A stretch of DNA of 64,000 bases from JBFWVR01 sp050246635. GTDB taxonomy: Bacteria > Acidobacteriota > Vicinamibacteria > Vicinamibacterales > UBA2999. Location of the stretch: the NCBI GenBank assembly GCA_050246635.1, contig JBFWVR010000004.1, positions 372,001-436,000 on the forward strand, written 5' to 3'. The notes under the pieces are model-generated. The model was not told where the DNA came from. It saw only the letters and a list, made by a program, of their open reading frames with translations, and did not search any database. This document shows positions 39,941 through 48,563 of the stretch, one piece after another; within the stretch, counting starts at the first letter, position 1; each line of letters begins with the position of its first letter. The position numbers were made by a program, and so were the translations under genes.

Positions 39941-40492
39941 ATGACCACGGGTACGATCACCGACGGCGCCGTACGCGACGCGACCGACGCGGACGCAGGT
40001 GCCGTCGTACGTATCTACAACCCCTTCATCACCGGCACCGTGGTCACGTTCGAGGAGGTGCCGATTGACGCGGTCGAGATGCGGCGCCGCATGGCTGACG
40101 TGCGGGACGCGTCGCTGCCGTGGCTCGTGATTGAGGAAATGGGCCAGGTGGCCGGGTACGCCTATGCCACGCGCTGGCGCGTGCGCCGCGCCTATCGCTA
40201 CGCGGTCGAGATCACGATCTACCTGGCACCCGGCCACGAGGGGCGTGGGCTCGGCACGCGGCTGTACGGGGCGCTCTTCGACCGGCTCCGCGCCGCCGGC
40301 ATACACGCGGTCATCGGCGGCATCGCGTTGCCCAACGCGGCAAGCGTGGCGCTGCACGAGAAGATGGGCCTGCGAAAGGTCGCGCACTTCGAGCAGGTCG
40401 GGTTCAAGTTCGGCCGCTGGATCGACGTCGGGTACTGGGAGACGCTGCTGGCCGGCGGCCCTGACGGACCGGTGGACAAGGAGCAGGCATGA
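39941..40492 (+). CDS. Phosphinothricin-type GNAT acetyltransferase
   Basis: A 183-residue GNAT protein of the PAT/Bar-like group. Family features are VVRIYNPFITGTVVTFEEVP near residue 23, the acetyl-CoA motif LAPGHEGRGLGTRLYGALF (about 90-108) and the C-terminal KVAHFEQVGFKFGRWIDVGY. Such enzymes acetylate the amino group of phosphinothricin, methionine sulfone or similar compounds. Whether this one confers resistance cannot be told. Its stop overlaps the start of the next gene (ATGA). Confidence 0.85.
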   Translation: MTTGTITDGAVRDATDADAGAVVRIYNPFITGTVVTFEEVPIDAVEMRRRMADVRDASLPWLVIEEMGQVAGYAYATRWRVRRAYRYAVEITIYLAPGHEGRGLGTRLYGALFDRLRAAGIHAVIGGIALPNAASVALHEKMGLRKVAHFEQVGFKFGRWIDVGYWETLLAGGPDGPVDKEQA

Positions 40493-41061
40493 GCCGGCGG
40501 TTGCGGTATGCGGTGGCGGTGAGTCTCGACGGCTACATCGCGCGACTGGACGGGTCGTTCGACTGGATCGTGATGGATCCCGCGATCGACTTCGCGGCAA
40601 TGGCCGCCGAGTACGACACCGCGGTCATGGGCCGCGGCACCTGGGACGTCGTCGTCTCGATGAACGGCGAGACCGGCCTCGGTGATCTCGATGTCGTCGT
40701 CTTCTCGCGTAGGCTGCCACCATCGGTCGAGGGACGCGTGCGCATCACACGCGACGATCCGCGAGACGTCGTGCGTGCGCTCAAAGCCGGTGCGGGGCGC
40801 GACGTCTGGCTCTACGGCGGCGGTGATCTCTTCCGCCAGTTGCTCGAGGCCGGTCTCGTGGACAGCGTGGAGGTGGCCGTCATCCCGGTGCTGCTGGGCG
40901 AGGGCATCCCGCTCCTGCCGCCGGGCGTGGAGACGACGCTGACGCTCACGGATCATCGGGTGCTGCCGCAGAGTGGCATCGTGGCGCTGGCCTACGCGTT
41001 GCCCGGCGCCGTCGGCCCGGCGCCGACGATCGGCTACGTGAAGCCGGCCCCACAAGGCTGA
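40489..41061 (+). CDS. Dihydrofolate-reductase-family (RibD-C) protein
   Basis: A 190-residue reductase-like protein. AVAVSLDGYIARLDGSFDWI at the N-terminus, AVMGRGTWDVV near residue 44 and DVWLYGGGDLFRQLLEAGLV near 105 are typical of the RibD-C/YwjB-type family that binds NADPH. It is coupled to the acetyltransferase gene by a four-base overlap. The true substrate is unknown; it is not the essential folate enzyme FolA. A decayed relative is at 13324. Confidence 0.87.
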   Translation: MSRRLRYAVAVSLDGYIARLDGSFDWIVMDPAIDFAAMAAEYDTAVMGRGTWDVVVSMNGETGLGDLDVVVFSRRLPPSVEGRVRITRDDPRDVVRALKAGAGRDVWLYGGGDLFRQLLEAGLVDSVEVAVIPVLLGEGIPLLPPGVETTLTLTDHRVLPQSGIVALAYALPGAVGPAPTIGYVKPAPQG

Positions 41062-41226
41062 GCCTCCGCCTCGTACGAGCCGGACGGCCGCCACGAACGG
41101 CCCGGCCGCCGCACCGCCAACGGCGTCCTATACGGACACGCGGACGCGCCGCCCGGGCCCGTGTGCGGCCGTGTGGAACCCCGTTCGCGCGCGCGCCGTC
41201 CAAGACGACACGCGGAAGGAGTCGAC

Positions 41227-42324
41227 GTGCGCCGAACGGTCGTTCTTGCAGTGTTGGTGGGCAGCCTGACGGTCATGGGCGCAGCAGCCCCTGCGCCGCA
41301 GGCGGAACCGGCCTCGGAGCTGACCCGCGCCGTGCGAGCCTTCGCCGCCGCGCACGACTTCTCCGGCACGGTGCTCGTCGCGCGCGGAGACCGCATCCTG
41401 TTCCACGAAGCGTTTGGCCTCGCCAATCGTGCGTTCGACGTGCCGGCGGCCCTCGACACCAAGTACCGAATCGCGTCGATCACCAAGCTGTTCACCGCCG
41501 TCCTCGTGCTGCAACTGCAGGAATCCGGCCGGCTGGAACTGGATGCGCCGATCGCCCGTTACCTGCGTGACTACCCTGGCGAGGGCGCGGATCGTATTAC
41601 CGTACGGAGCCTGCTCCACCACACGTCCGGGCTCCGCAACTTCGACCAGATCGGCAGCTATGAAGAGGCGGCGACCACGGGTATGGAGGCGTACCAGTTG
41701 CCTCACACGCCGGCCGACCTGCTGCGCCGCTACGCCGCGGGGCCGCTCCTGCACGAGGTCGGCACGACCTTCGACTACAACAACGGCGACTACGTGATCC
41801 TGGGGGCCATCATCGAGCGGCTCACCGGTGCGTCCTACGCCGACGCACTGGCGACCCGCATCCTCGGGCCGCTCGGCCTGGCCGACACCGGGTTGGCTCG
41901 CCAGCAGGACATCGTCGCGCGGCTGGCTCCGACGTACATGCGCCCGGAGCCCTCCGCGCCGCTCATCAACGACATGCCCGTGTACATCCAGAACTGGTGG
42001 GCCGCAGGCGGGATGTACTCGACGACGACGGACCTCCTCGCCTTCGCGCGTGGGTTGTACGGCGGGAAGCTGCTCCGGCCCGCCAGCCTCCAGGCGCTGT
42101 TGACGCCGGGCCTGGACGACTACGGCTGCGGCCTCTGGGTCACGAGCATGGACATCGGCGGCCGCGCCCATCGGTTCGCGCAGCGCCCCGGTCGCATCAT
42201 GGGGGCGAATACGCTGCTGTTGCGATACCTCGACGACGACGTCACGGTGGTCATCCTGGGCAACACCAATCTGGCCGATACGGACGCGTTCGGCTTCCTT
42301 ATTGGACGGACGTTGCTGGCTTGA
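41227..42324 (+). CDS. Secreted serine hydrolase (beta-lactamase/D-aminopeptidase fold)
   Basis: A 365-residue exported protein with a signal peptide after the GTG start (VRRTVVLAVLVGSLTVMGAA). GGAAGGAG upstream of 41227 supports that start. The active-site motifs are SITK (in IASITKLFTAV, about residue 82), YNN (in FDYNNGDYV, about 182) and HRFAQRPG near residue 318, in place of the KTG/HxG box. Proteins of this family are esterases, D-aminopeptidases or beta-lactamase-like hydrolases. It is followed by a 9-bp repeat array. Confidence 0.86.
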   Translation: MRRTVVLAVLVGSLTVMGAAAPAPQAEPASELTRAVRAFAAAHDFSGTVLVARGDRILFHEAFGLANRAFDVPAALDTKYRIASITKLFTAVLVLQLQESGRLELDAPIARYLRDYPGEGADRITVRSLLHHTSGLRNFDQIGSYEEAATTGMEAYQLPHTPADLLRRYAAGPLLHEVGTTFDYNNGDYVILGAIIERLTGASYADALATRILGPLGLADTGLARQQDIVARLAPTYMRPEPSAPLINDMPVYIQNWWAAGGMYSTTTDLLAFARGLYGGKLLRPASLQALLTPGLDDYGCGLWVTSMDIGGRAHRFAQRPGRIMGANTLLLRYLDDDVTVVILGNTNLADTDAFGFLIGRTLLA

Positions 42325-42346
42325 GCCCGGGGGAGGAGCACGCCCC

Positions 42347-42400
42347 CATCTGTGCTATCTGTGCCATCTGTGGCATCTGCGGCATCTGCGGCATCTATGG
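42347..42400. repeat. 9-bp tandem array, unit CATCTGTGC, 6 copies
   Basis: Six 9-base units (CATCTGTGC, TATCTGTGC, CATCTGTGG, CATCTGCGG twice and CATCTATGG). The last unit contains the ATG start codon of the following VOC gene at 42397. The core TCTGTG is shared, with one change, with the other 9-bp arrays. Confidence 0.85.
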
Positions 42401-43038
42401 CTGAGACCGTGCCCTCGCGCCTTGATCACCTCGTCTATGCCGTGCCCGATCTCGAGCAGGCCATCGATGACCTGGCCGTTCGTCTGGGCGTGCGCGCCGC
42501 CATCGGTGGCCGGCATCCCGGCCGTGGCACCCACAACGCGTTGATCGCGCTCGGGCCGGCGTCTTACCTCGAAATCGTCGCGCCCGATCCGTCACAACCC
42601 GCACCAGTGGCTGGACGCTGGTTCGGCGTGGATGGCCTGGCGTCCGGGCCTCGGCTCGTGACCTGGGCCGCGACCGCACGCGACTTGCCGGAGGCCGCCG
42701 CCCGGGCCGCCGAGGCGGGTGTGCGTTTCGGTGAGATCGGGGAGGGATCACGGGCGCGGCCTGATGGCTCCGTGCTCCGCTGGCGATTCACCGACCCCAC
42801 CACCGTGATTGCCGGTGGCGTCGTGCCGTTTCTGATCGACTGGGCCGGAGACGCGCACCCAGCCCACGGCGCGCCAGGCGGCGTTCGTGTCGCGGCGTTC
42901 GGCGCCAGGCATCCCGACCCTCCACAGGTCCTGCGTTGGCTCGCGGCCCTCGAACTCGAGCTGCCAGTCGCCCCGGGCGACGCACCGTCGTTACACGCGC
43001 GCCTGCGTGGTCCGGCGGGCGACGTCGACCTGCGCTGA
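42397..43038 (+). CDS. VOC-family (glyoxalase-like) protein
   Basis: A 213-residue protein with a glyoxalase-like fold: SRLDHLVYAVPDLEQAIDDL opens the domain and GTHNALIALGPASYLEIVAP supplies typical metal-site strands with H and E residues. The second half has WRFTDPTTVIAGGVVPFLID. The start codon is in the last unit of the 9-bp array, and there is no separate ribosome-binding site. A more upstream GTG would translate the array. Substrate unknown. Confidence 0.85.
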   Translation: MAETVPSRLDHLVYAVPDLEQAIDDLAVRLGVRAAIGGRHPGRGTHNALIALGPASYLEIVAPDPSQPAPVAGRWFGVDGLASGPRLVTWAATARDLPEAAARAAEAGVRFGEIGEGSRARPDGSVLRWRFTDPTTVIAGGVVPFLIDWAGDAHPAHGAPGGVRVAAFGARHPDPPQVLRWLAALELELPVAPGDAPSLHARLRGPAGDVDLR

Positions 43039-43160
43039 CAGGCGCTCACTCGGCGCCACTATCGCGCCTCGGTGCGAGAATCAACGGAGGTCGGCCACGC
43101 GCGCACATCGGACCCCCGGCGGTGACTTGCGCCCGCTGTTCGGCACGAGGCAGGGAAACG

Positions 43161-43334
43161 ATGACCGTCCGGTCCTTCGTCCCGTGGCTCCTCGCCCTCC
43201 TTCCCGCGGTGGCCTCGGCACAGGTCCCCTTCAACCTGATCGCCAACCCGTCAGCCATAGAAGGCCTTGCTTGCAGGCGGCTGTGGAGCTGTTCGTGTTC
43301 GACAACCGGGATGAGCCCGAACGGTGTGGCGTGA
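43161..43334 (+). pseudogene. Truncated exported-protein gene (signal peptide remnant)
   Basis: The frame encodes a good signal peptide (MTVRSFVPWLLALLPAVASA) followed by QVPFNLIANPSA, after which the sequence becomes cysteine-rich and loses protein-like character. Another frame reads ELFVFDNRDEPERCGV in the last 50 bases. It looks like the start of an exported protein joined to a short unrelated end, probably after a deletion. It could also be a genuine 57-residue secreted peptide. Confidence 0.45.
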
Positions 43335-43358
43335 CCGCCCGTTGAGCAGGAGGCGGTC

Positions 43359-43871
43359 GTGACTCCCACGCGCCACGCGATCGCGGTTGGTCTCCTGCTG
43401 CTCCTGGGCGGCGCGGGGTGTTCGGACCGCACCCCGGCCCTTGGGCCGTCGCCTGTCGATCTGGGTGGACTCTGGATCGGGCAGTTCACGCTTGGCGCGT
43501 GCTCCCACCCGAACTGCGGCTTCGTCACGACGGCCCCGTCGTCGTATGCCGTGACGCTGACCGTGACGGGATCGGGCGCGCGCGCGACGGGTGTGCTCAC
43601 GATCGACACCTGGCTGCCGGACGGCATGACGGTCGTGGTACAGGCGGACGGCAGCGTCGTGCATGTCTCGGGCTCGACGATGGCAACCTCGGGCGGCTAT
43701 TGTCAGGAACCGCCCTGGACGTTCACGCTCGAGTCCTGGAACGCGACGGTGGACGCATCCGGTCGCAGGCTGACGGGCGCTTTCACGTTCCGGACGCAGA
43801 AGCACCTCACGTCCTGTTACTTCGTCAACGACCTGGTGGTGCACGCCGATCTGCTGCAGCTCGCACGATGA
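43359..43871 (+). CDS. Lipoprotein with cysteine-containing beta domain
   Basis: A 170-residue protein. The N-terminal AIAVGLLLLLGGAGCSD is a clear lipoprotein signal with a lipobox (GGAGC). The mature domain is beta-rich with four cysteines (ACSHPNCGF, GGYCQEPPW, HLTSCYFV) that could form two disulfides. GTG 43359 is the start, with AGGAGG 6 bases upstream. No named family recognised; probably an outer-membrane lipoprotein. Confidence 0.75.
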   Translation: MTPTRHAIAVGLLLLLGGAGCSDRTPALGPSPVDLGGLWIGQFTLGACSHPNCGFVTTAPSSYAVTLTVTGSGARATGVLTIDTWLPDGMTVVVQADGSVVHVSGSTMATSGGYCQEPPWTFTLESWNATVDASGRRLTGAFTFRTQKHLTSCYFVNDLVVHADLLQLAR

Positions 43872-43904
43872 CCGTCCCGAGACGATGTGCTTCCTGGAGG
43901 CTCG

Positions 43905-44297
43905 ATGATCACCGGATCGCATTTCCTGCTCTACACCACGGACGCCGACGCCGACCGTGCATTCCTGCGTGACGGCATTGGCCTCGCCGCCGTCGACGCG
44001 GGACACGGCTGGCTGATCTTTCGTCTGCCCCCGGCGGAAATCGGCGTGCATCCCTCGGAGGGCTCCTTCGTGCAGGCCCACGCCGGGCAGTCGATGCTTG
44101 GCGCGGTGTTGTACCTGATGTGTGACGACCTCGACGGCACGATTGCGGACCTCGCGGGCCGCGGCGTGACTTGTGGTGACGTGCAACAGGCGGACTGGGG
44201 ACGTGCGACGAGCATCCGTCTGCCCAGCGGTGGCCACATCGGGTTGTACCAGCCCTCGCACCCCACGGCGACGGACGCTGGCAACGAGCGGACGTGA
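43905..44297 (+). CDS. VOC-family (glyoxalase-like) protein
   Basis: A 130-residue single-domain VOC protein with two beta-alpha-beta modules: GSHFLLYTTDADADRAFLRD and LGAVLYLMCDDLDGTIADLA, ending in RLPSGGHIGLYQPSHP. GGAGG lies 5 bases upstream of ATG 43905. Family members bind metals and act on thiol conjugates, extradiol substrates or antibiotics; the residues do not settle which. Confidence 0.84.
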   Translation: MITGSHFLLYTTDADADRAFLRDGIGLAAVDAGHGWLIFRLPPAEIGVHPSEGSFVQAHAGQSMLGAVLYLMCDDLDGTIADLAGRGVTCGDVQQADWGRATSIRLPSGGHIGLYQPSHPTATDAGNERT

Positions 44298-44319
44298 GCT
44301 CAGGGACAGGAGCATTGTC

Positions 44320-44532
44320 ATGGAGAACGAGTGGGTTACGATCCGGACCTGCGGCGCGCTCCACGAAGCGGAGCTGCTGCGGTCCGTGCTGGCCGCCGAG
44401 GCCATTCCCGCGCAGATCCCGGACGCGCACACGCTGGGGGTGCAGCCGGCGTTCGCGCCGCTGCTTGGCGGCGTGCGCCTGCTGGTCCGGCGCGAGGACG
44501 TCGAACGGGCGGAAGCCTGCCTCGCCGACTGA
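44320..44532 (+). CDS. DUF2007-like protein
   Basis: A 70-residue protein of the DUF2007 (putative signal-transducing) family. The pattern is complete: ALHEAELLRSVLAAEAIPAQ followed by GGVRLLVRREDVERAEACL. Such small proteins are thought to bind regulators or membranes, but no function is established. It lies between the VOC gene and the beta-lactamase gene in the same direction. Confidence 0.82.
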   Translation: MENEWVTIRTCGALHEAELLRSVLAAEAIPAQIPDAHTLGVQPAFAPLLGGVRLLVRREDVERAEACLAD

Positions 44533-44580
44533 CGCCACCGCGACGACGGGTGACGGAAGCCCAGGGACAGAGAGTTCACG

Positions 44581-45519
44581 ATGGACACGACGACAGACCA
44601 CACCGGCCCGGTCGACGCGGCAATCATCGCCTCGGCGACGCACCGCGAGTGCGCGCCGGATGCGTGGATACCGAGGCGTACCGCGCTGTTGCCCACCTTG
44701 CCGTCGCATCGCGCCGTGATCGCAGGTGGCCTCTGCCTGCTCGCGTGCGCCACCTGGCTGGGCGCACGGCCGGTCGCGGACGCGCGAGGCGGAGACGAGG
44801 CGACATGTGTGGTGCTGGCGCCGCTCGACGATCCCTCGGCCGCGTTCGTCAGCGATGCGGCGGAGTGTGGGCGGCCTACCGCGCCGGCTTCCACGTTCAA
44901 GGTGCCGCATGCGCTGATCGCCCTCGAGGTCGGCGTCGTCTCCGCCACCGAGGAGGTGCCGTGGGACGGTGTCGATCGCGGCGTTGCCGCCTGGAACCGT
45001 TCGCACACGCTCGAATCGGCCATCCGATGGTCGGCGGTGTGGTTCTTCCAGCGGACGGCGGGCCTGATCGGCCCCGACCGCATGCGTGCCGCCCTCAGGT
45101 CCCTCCACTACGCCGGCGACACGTTCGATGGTGACATCCGGCAGTTCTGGCTCAACGGGGATCTGGTCGTCACGCCACTCGAGCAGCTCGACTTCCTGGG
45201 CCGCATGATGCGTGGTGAGCTCCCGGTCGCGGCGCGTCATCTCGAGGCGGTCAAGGCAGCAATGGTGATGCCCGCCGGACAGGTGACGATGGCCGGAGGG
45301 GCGCAGCCGTTCGTGCTCGACTGGCCGGAACCGCTCGTCGTGCGGGCCAAGACCGGCAACACCACCGTCGACGGCGAGCGCGTGAGCTGGCTGATCGGCG
45401 AGTTCGAGTCCGGCGCACGCGCCTACGTCTTCGCCAGCCGCGTGCGCTCGCGGGCGCCGCTGCCATCCAGCGCCGGCGCGGACCTCGCGGCCCGGGTGCT
45501 CAACGTGCAGCGCCGCTGA
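44581..45519 (+). CDS. Class D (OXA-like) beta-lactamase
   Basis: A 312-residue penicillin-recognising serine enzyme. The class D motifs are intact: STFK (S104-K107), SAV (about residue 151, 47 residues later, as in OXA enzymes), FWLNGDLVVTPLEQLDFL (about 188) and KTGN (about 257). The N-terminal 65 residues hold a hydrophobic segment (VIAGGLCLLACATWLGA) preceded by an unusually long hydrophilic stretch, so the true start may be downstream. It is likely periplasmic. A BlaR-type sensor would be longer, so this is a stand-alone enzyme. Activity and spectrum are not predictable here. Confidence 0.88.
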   Translation: MDTTTDHTGPVDAAIIASATHRECAPDAWIPRRTALLPTLPSHRAVIAGGLCLLACATWLGARPVADARGGDEATCVVLAPLDDPSAAFVSDAAECGRPTAPASTFKVPHALIALEVGVVSATEEVPWDGVDRGVAAWNRSHTLESAIRWSAVWFFQRTAGLIGPDRMRAALRSLHYAGDTFDGDIRQFWLNGDLVVTPLEQLDFLGRMMRGELPVAARHLEAVKAAMVMPAGQVTMAGGAQPFVLDWPEPLVVRAKTGNTTVDGERVSWLIGEFESGARAYVFASRVRSRAPLPSSAGADLAARVLNVQRR

Positions 45520-45542
45520 GCGCTGCCGGGGCTGAGTGGCCC

Positions 45543-45562
45543 GGGCACGGCGGGGCGTGCCC
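45543..45562 (+). terminator. Hairpin after the class D beta-lactamase gene
   Basis: Arms GGGCACG and CGTGCCC with loop GCGGGG, 24 bases after the stop codon. There is no T-run, so it would be an incomplete intrinsic terminator or an mRNA-stabilising stem. Confidence 0.5.
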
Positions 45563-45908
45563 AGGGGCCACGCACGTACGGTACACGTGTTCGTTCCCGC
45601 GCACCCGCATCGGGGGCCGTGCCTGCCATGCCCAGCGCGTGTCCCGTCGCCATGCGCTGTCAGCCGATTCGCACACACGCGTTCACCTCGACCGCGCCTC
45701 GCGATTCGCTGCCCGTTCCACGTGCGCGCTGTGCTTCAATGGATGTGCTGGCAGGGGCGCCGTGTCGCCCTCCTGACGCTCCTGCAGACACCCGCGCGAC
45801 CAGCGGGCATGCGCGACGACGGGGAATCGGACCACACGCGCCTCCGGTGTCCGCACCGGCCTGGCTCACTCAGGATTCGCCTGGGGCAGTGCTGCCAGCG
45901 GAGGCATC
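45563..45908. other. Gap with no recognisable gene
   Basis: About 350 bases between the class D beta-lactamase gene and the next exported protein. The open frames here are proline/arginine-rich and lack coding character. Apart from the hairpin at its left end I see no repeat or RNA feature. The promoter of the 45909 gene should be in it. Confidence 0.55.
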
Positions 45909-46406
45909 ATGAAGAAGCGTAAGACTCAGATCGCGGTGGCGACAGCTCTGTCGCTGGTGATGGCATCCACCAGCCTGCTCGCCGTTGGGAAGGACAAGGC
46001 GATGTACGTCGGGGGCACGATTCCCGGCGTCTCGGAGAAGGCCGAGGGACGCGTCAACACCTCGGACGACAAGGCGCTCCGCTTCGTCGGCGAGGACGGC
46101 AGCATCGTCGAGATTGCGTACCGGTCGATCTCCGAGCTCGAGTACGGACAGAAGGCCGGCCGCCGCGTCGCGATGGCCGTGCTGGTCTCCCCGTGGGCGC
46201 TGCTCTCGAAGAAGCGCAATCACTACCTGACCATCACCTACAAGGATCGCGGCGGGAAGCAGCAAGCCGGCGTGTTCGAGCTCGGCAAGGACATCGTGCG
46301 GACGACGCTCAAGGTGCTCGAGGTCCGGACGGGTCGGGAGATCGAGTTCCAGGACGCCGAGGCCTGCAAGCAGTACAAGACCCCGAAGGAGTGTGAGGCC
46401 CAGTAG
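45909..46406 (+). CDS. Exported protein of unknown function
   Basis: A 165-residue protein with a signal peptide (MKKRKTQIAVATALSLVMAS). The mature part has beta strands typical of a small PH-like domain: VNTSDDKALRFVGEDGSIVE, then IAYRSISELEYGQKAGRRVA and HYLTITYKDRGGKQQAGVFE. The sequence resembles uncharacterised acidobacterial exported proteins. It is followed by a strong hairpin at 46421-46450. Confidence 0.75.
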   Translation: MKKRKTQIAVATALSLVMASTSLLAVGKDKAMYVGGTIPGVSEKAEGRVNTSDDKALRFVGEDGSIVEIAYRSISELEYGQKAGRRVAMAVLVSPWALLSKKRNHYLTITYKDRGGKQQAGVFELGKDIVRTTLKVLEVRTGREIEFQDAEACKQYKTPKECEAQ

Positions 46407-46420
46407 CCTGGAGCCCGCGT

Positions 46421-46450
46421 CCGGGCCGGTCCCGTGACGGGCCGGCCCGG
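46421..46450 (+). terminator. Long GC-rich terminator hairpin
   Basis: Arms CCGGGCCGG and CCGGCCCGG plus inner CCCG/CGGG around a TGA loop, with one bulged T. It starts 15 bases after the stop codon. The stem of 13 pairs is one of the strongest in the window, but no T-run follows. Confidence 0.65.
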
Positions 46451-46522
46451 CCGCATTCGCCCGGCGCGGTCGAGCTTGCGCGCGAGAGCCGATCGCTGGC
46501 ACGCGGTCGTACACTGGTTCAC

Positions 46523-47269
46523 ATGCGCATCGCCGCCCTCTACGACATCCACGGCAACCTGCCGGCGCTCGAGGCGGTATTGGCCGAGGTGCGCCAGGCG
46601 GCGCCGGACCTGATCGTCATCGGCGGCGACGTCGTGCCCGGCCCGATGGCGCGGGAATGCGTGGAGGCCGTGCTGGCCCTCGGCGTCGAGACGCGGTACA
46701 TCCACGGCAACGGCGAACGTGAAGGGCTGGCCGAGCTTGCCTCGCCAGGCTCCACCCGCGTGCCGGACGCATTCAAGCCCGTCGTGCGCTGGTCGGTCGA
46801 GCAGCTCAGTCCTTCACAGCGCGACGTGATCGGCGCGTGGCCAGACACCGTGACGGTCGAGATTCCAGGACTGGGGCCCGTGCTCTTCTGTCACGCCACG
46901 CCGCGGAACGACACGGACATCTTCACGCGCCTCACGCCCGAGGCCGAGCTGCGCCCGGTGTTCGAGGCGGTCGAGGCCCCACTCGTCGTCTGCGGTCACA
47001 CCCACATGGCGTTCGATCGCACGATCGGTCTGACGCGTGTGGTGAACGCCGGCAGCGTCGGCATGCCGTTCGGGCCATCCGGTGCCGACTGGCTGCTCAT
47101 CGGTCGCGGCGTCGAGTTCCGACACACGACCTACGACCTCGCCGCCGCCGCCGCCCGCATCCGTGCGACGGCCTACCCGATGGCCGAGGCCTATGCCTCG
47201 GACAACGTCCTCAATCCGCCCGCGGAAGAGGCCATGCTGCGCGCGTTCAGCCGATCACCCGATCGCTAG
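46523..47269 (+). CDS. Metallophosphoesterase family protein
   Basis: A 248-residue calcineurin-like phosphoesterase. Metal-site motifs are YDIHGN (residues 7-12), GGDVVPGP (about 34-41), HGNGE (about 61-65), FCHATPRND (about 121-129) and CGHTHMAF (about 153-160). It resembles YfcE-like and protein phosphatase-like members. No ribosome-binding site is present; TACACT lies 7 bases before the ATG, so it may be leaderless. The gene's 3' end runs directly into a GATC-rich repeat region. Confidence 0.87.
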   Translation: MRIAALYDIHGNLPALEAVLAEVRQAAPDLIVIGGDVVPGPMARECVEAVLALGVETRYIHGNGEREGLAELASPGSTRVPDAFKPVVRWSVEQLSPSQRDVIGAWPDTVTVEIPGLGPVLFCHATPRNDTDIFTRLTPEAELRPVFEAVEAPLVVCGHTHMAFDRTIGLTRVVNAGSVGMPFGPSGADWLLIGRGVEFRHTTYDLAAAAARIRATAYPMAEAYASDNVLNPPAEEAMLRAFSRSPDR

Positions 47270-47380
47270 ATCCCCAGCTTGCCAGATCACCAGATCACCA
47301 GACAGATCAGGAGATAGATGGCCACATCGAGCGATCAGCCGATCAGATCACCCGATCAGACGATCACCCGATCGCCAGAT
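47252..47380. repeat. Degenerate GATC-based array
   Basis: Words such as CCGATCACC, CAGATCACC and CGATCACCCGATCG recur at 8- to 9-base spacing. It spans the end of the phosphoesterase gene and the leader of the FAD monooxygenase gene. It ends in CCAGAT directly followed by GTG, exactly as the array at 58483-58540 does. Confidence 0.7.
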
Positions 47381-48529
47381 GTGGACGTCGCCATCGTGGG
47401 TGCCGGCCCGGTCGGCCTCACCCTCGCCCTCGCGCTCGCGAGGCGCGGACGACGCGTGTGGGTGCTGGAGAAGGATCCCGGCCCGGCGGAACACTCGCGA
47501 GCCCCGGCCGTGTGGCCCGGGACGCAGGAGATCCTCGCATCGCTCGGCGTCATCGACGACTTCGCCCGCCACGCGTTGCACGTCCCGCGCCCGCGGATGT
47601 GGGACGCCGACCGTGACAGGCTCCTCCTGGCGCTTCCGCTCGAGGAGCTCGACGGGATCACCAGGTTCCCGCGCCTGCTCATCCTGCCGCAGTCGCGCAC
47701 CGAACGGCTGCTGGCCGCGGCCGTCGAGGCCACGCCCACCGCGCAGATCACATGGTCCGCGGCCGTCACCGCCCTCGAGCAGGATGCCTCCGGTGTGACC
47801 GTGCGTGTCTCGACAGGGGAAGGAGCGGGGGAGTTGCGGGCCTCGTACGTCGCCGGCTGTGACGGCGCGCACGGCGTCACGCGAGACGCGATTGGCGGAT
47901 CGCTCGACGGCATCACCTACGGCGTCGAAGCCGCGTTGGCCGACGTCACGCCTGCCGGCCTCGACGATCTCCCATTTCCGCGCGTCACCACCACCCCGCG
48001 TCCGGCCCTCGCGATTCGTATGGACACGGCGCTCTGGCGCCTGATCCTGCCGTATCCCTCGACGCAGGCCGAGGAGCTCCCGCTCGACCAGCGGGTCGTC
48101 GATGCGATGGGCAGCCTCTTTCCTCCTGTGGCGTATGAGACGGCCTGGAAGAGCACGTTCAGGCTTCACCGGCGGATGAGCTCACGCTGGCTCGACGGCC
48201 GCATCGTGCTCGCCGGGGACGCGGCCCACCTCAACAGCCCCGTTGGCGGGCAAGGCATGAATGCCGGCATGGCGGACGCCGCGCGGCTGGCCGTGTCCCT
48301 GGATGAGGCGCTGTCCGCGGACGCCCCCGCCCGCCTCGAGGTCTACGTCCACGACCGTCAGCGCGCGATCCGCGAAGGGGTGAACCGCTTCACGGACATC
48401 CTGACGCGCGGGCTGCTGGCCGGCGACGGGCGGCTCATCCGCCCGGCCCTGCTCATGGCGCGCCTGATCCTCGCGTGGTCGCCCACGCGCCGCCGCGTCC
48501 TCCGCCGCGTCGCCATGCTCAGCCGCTGA
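47318..48529 (+). CDS. FAD-dependent aromatic-ring-type monooxygenase
   Basis: A flavoprotein monooxygenase of 403 residues if started at ATG 47318. The FAD-binding motif VAIVGAGPVGLTLALALA and the later GDAAHLNSPVGGQGMNAGM (GD motif, about residue 300) are intact. The N-terminal 21 residues (SSDQPIRSPDQTITRSPD) are encoded by the GATC repeats and are low-complexity, so GTG 47381 is the more likely start, giving 382 residues. Related enzymes hydroxylate phenols, polyketides or tetracyclines. Substrate not determinable. Confidence 0.86.
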   Translation: MATSSDQPIRSPDQTITRSPDVDVAIVGAGPVGLTLALALARRGRRVWVLEKDPGPAEHSRAPAVWPGTQEILASLGVIDDFARHALHVPRPRMWDADRDRLLLALPLEELDGITRFPRLLILPQSRTERLLAAAVEATPTAQITWSAAVTALEQDASGVTVRVSTGEGAGELRASYVAGCDGAHGVTRDAIGGSLDGITYGVEAALADVTPAGLDDLPFPRVTTTPRPALAIRMDTALWRLILPYPSTQAEELPLDQRVVDAMGSLFPPVAYETAWKSTFRLHRRMSSRWLDGRIVLAGDAAHLNSPVGGQGMNAGMADAARLAVSLDEALSADAPARLEVYVHDRQRAIREGVNRFTDILTRGLLAGDGRLIRPALLMARLILAWSPTRRRVLRRVAMLSR

Positions 48530-48535
48530 TGTCGG

Positions 48536-48563
48536 CATGTGCCTTGCTATTTCAAGGCACATG
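48536..48563 (+). promoter_or_regulatory. Perfect hairpin over the two possible start codons of the DUF4396 gene
   Basis: Eleven-base arms CATGTGCCTTG (48536-48546) and CAAGGCACATG (48553-48563) with loop CTATTT. The ATG at 48537 is in the left arm and the ATG at 48561 in the right arm, together with an AAGG word that could be its ribosome-binding site. The stem would hide both start and ribosome-binding site. It may also act as terminator of the gene upstream (stop at 48529). Confidence 0.7.

Noticed and set aside
45619..45912. A 97-codon frame between the class D beta-lactamase gene and the 45909 gene
   Set aside because: Composition is rich in Pro, Ala and Arg without structure, there is no ribosome-binding site, and it overlaps the start of the next gene.
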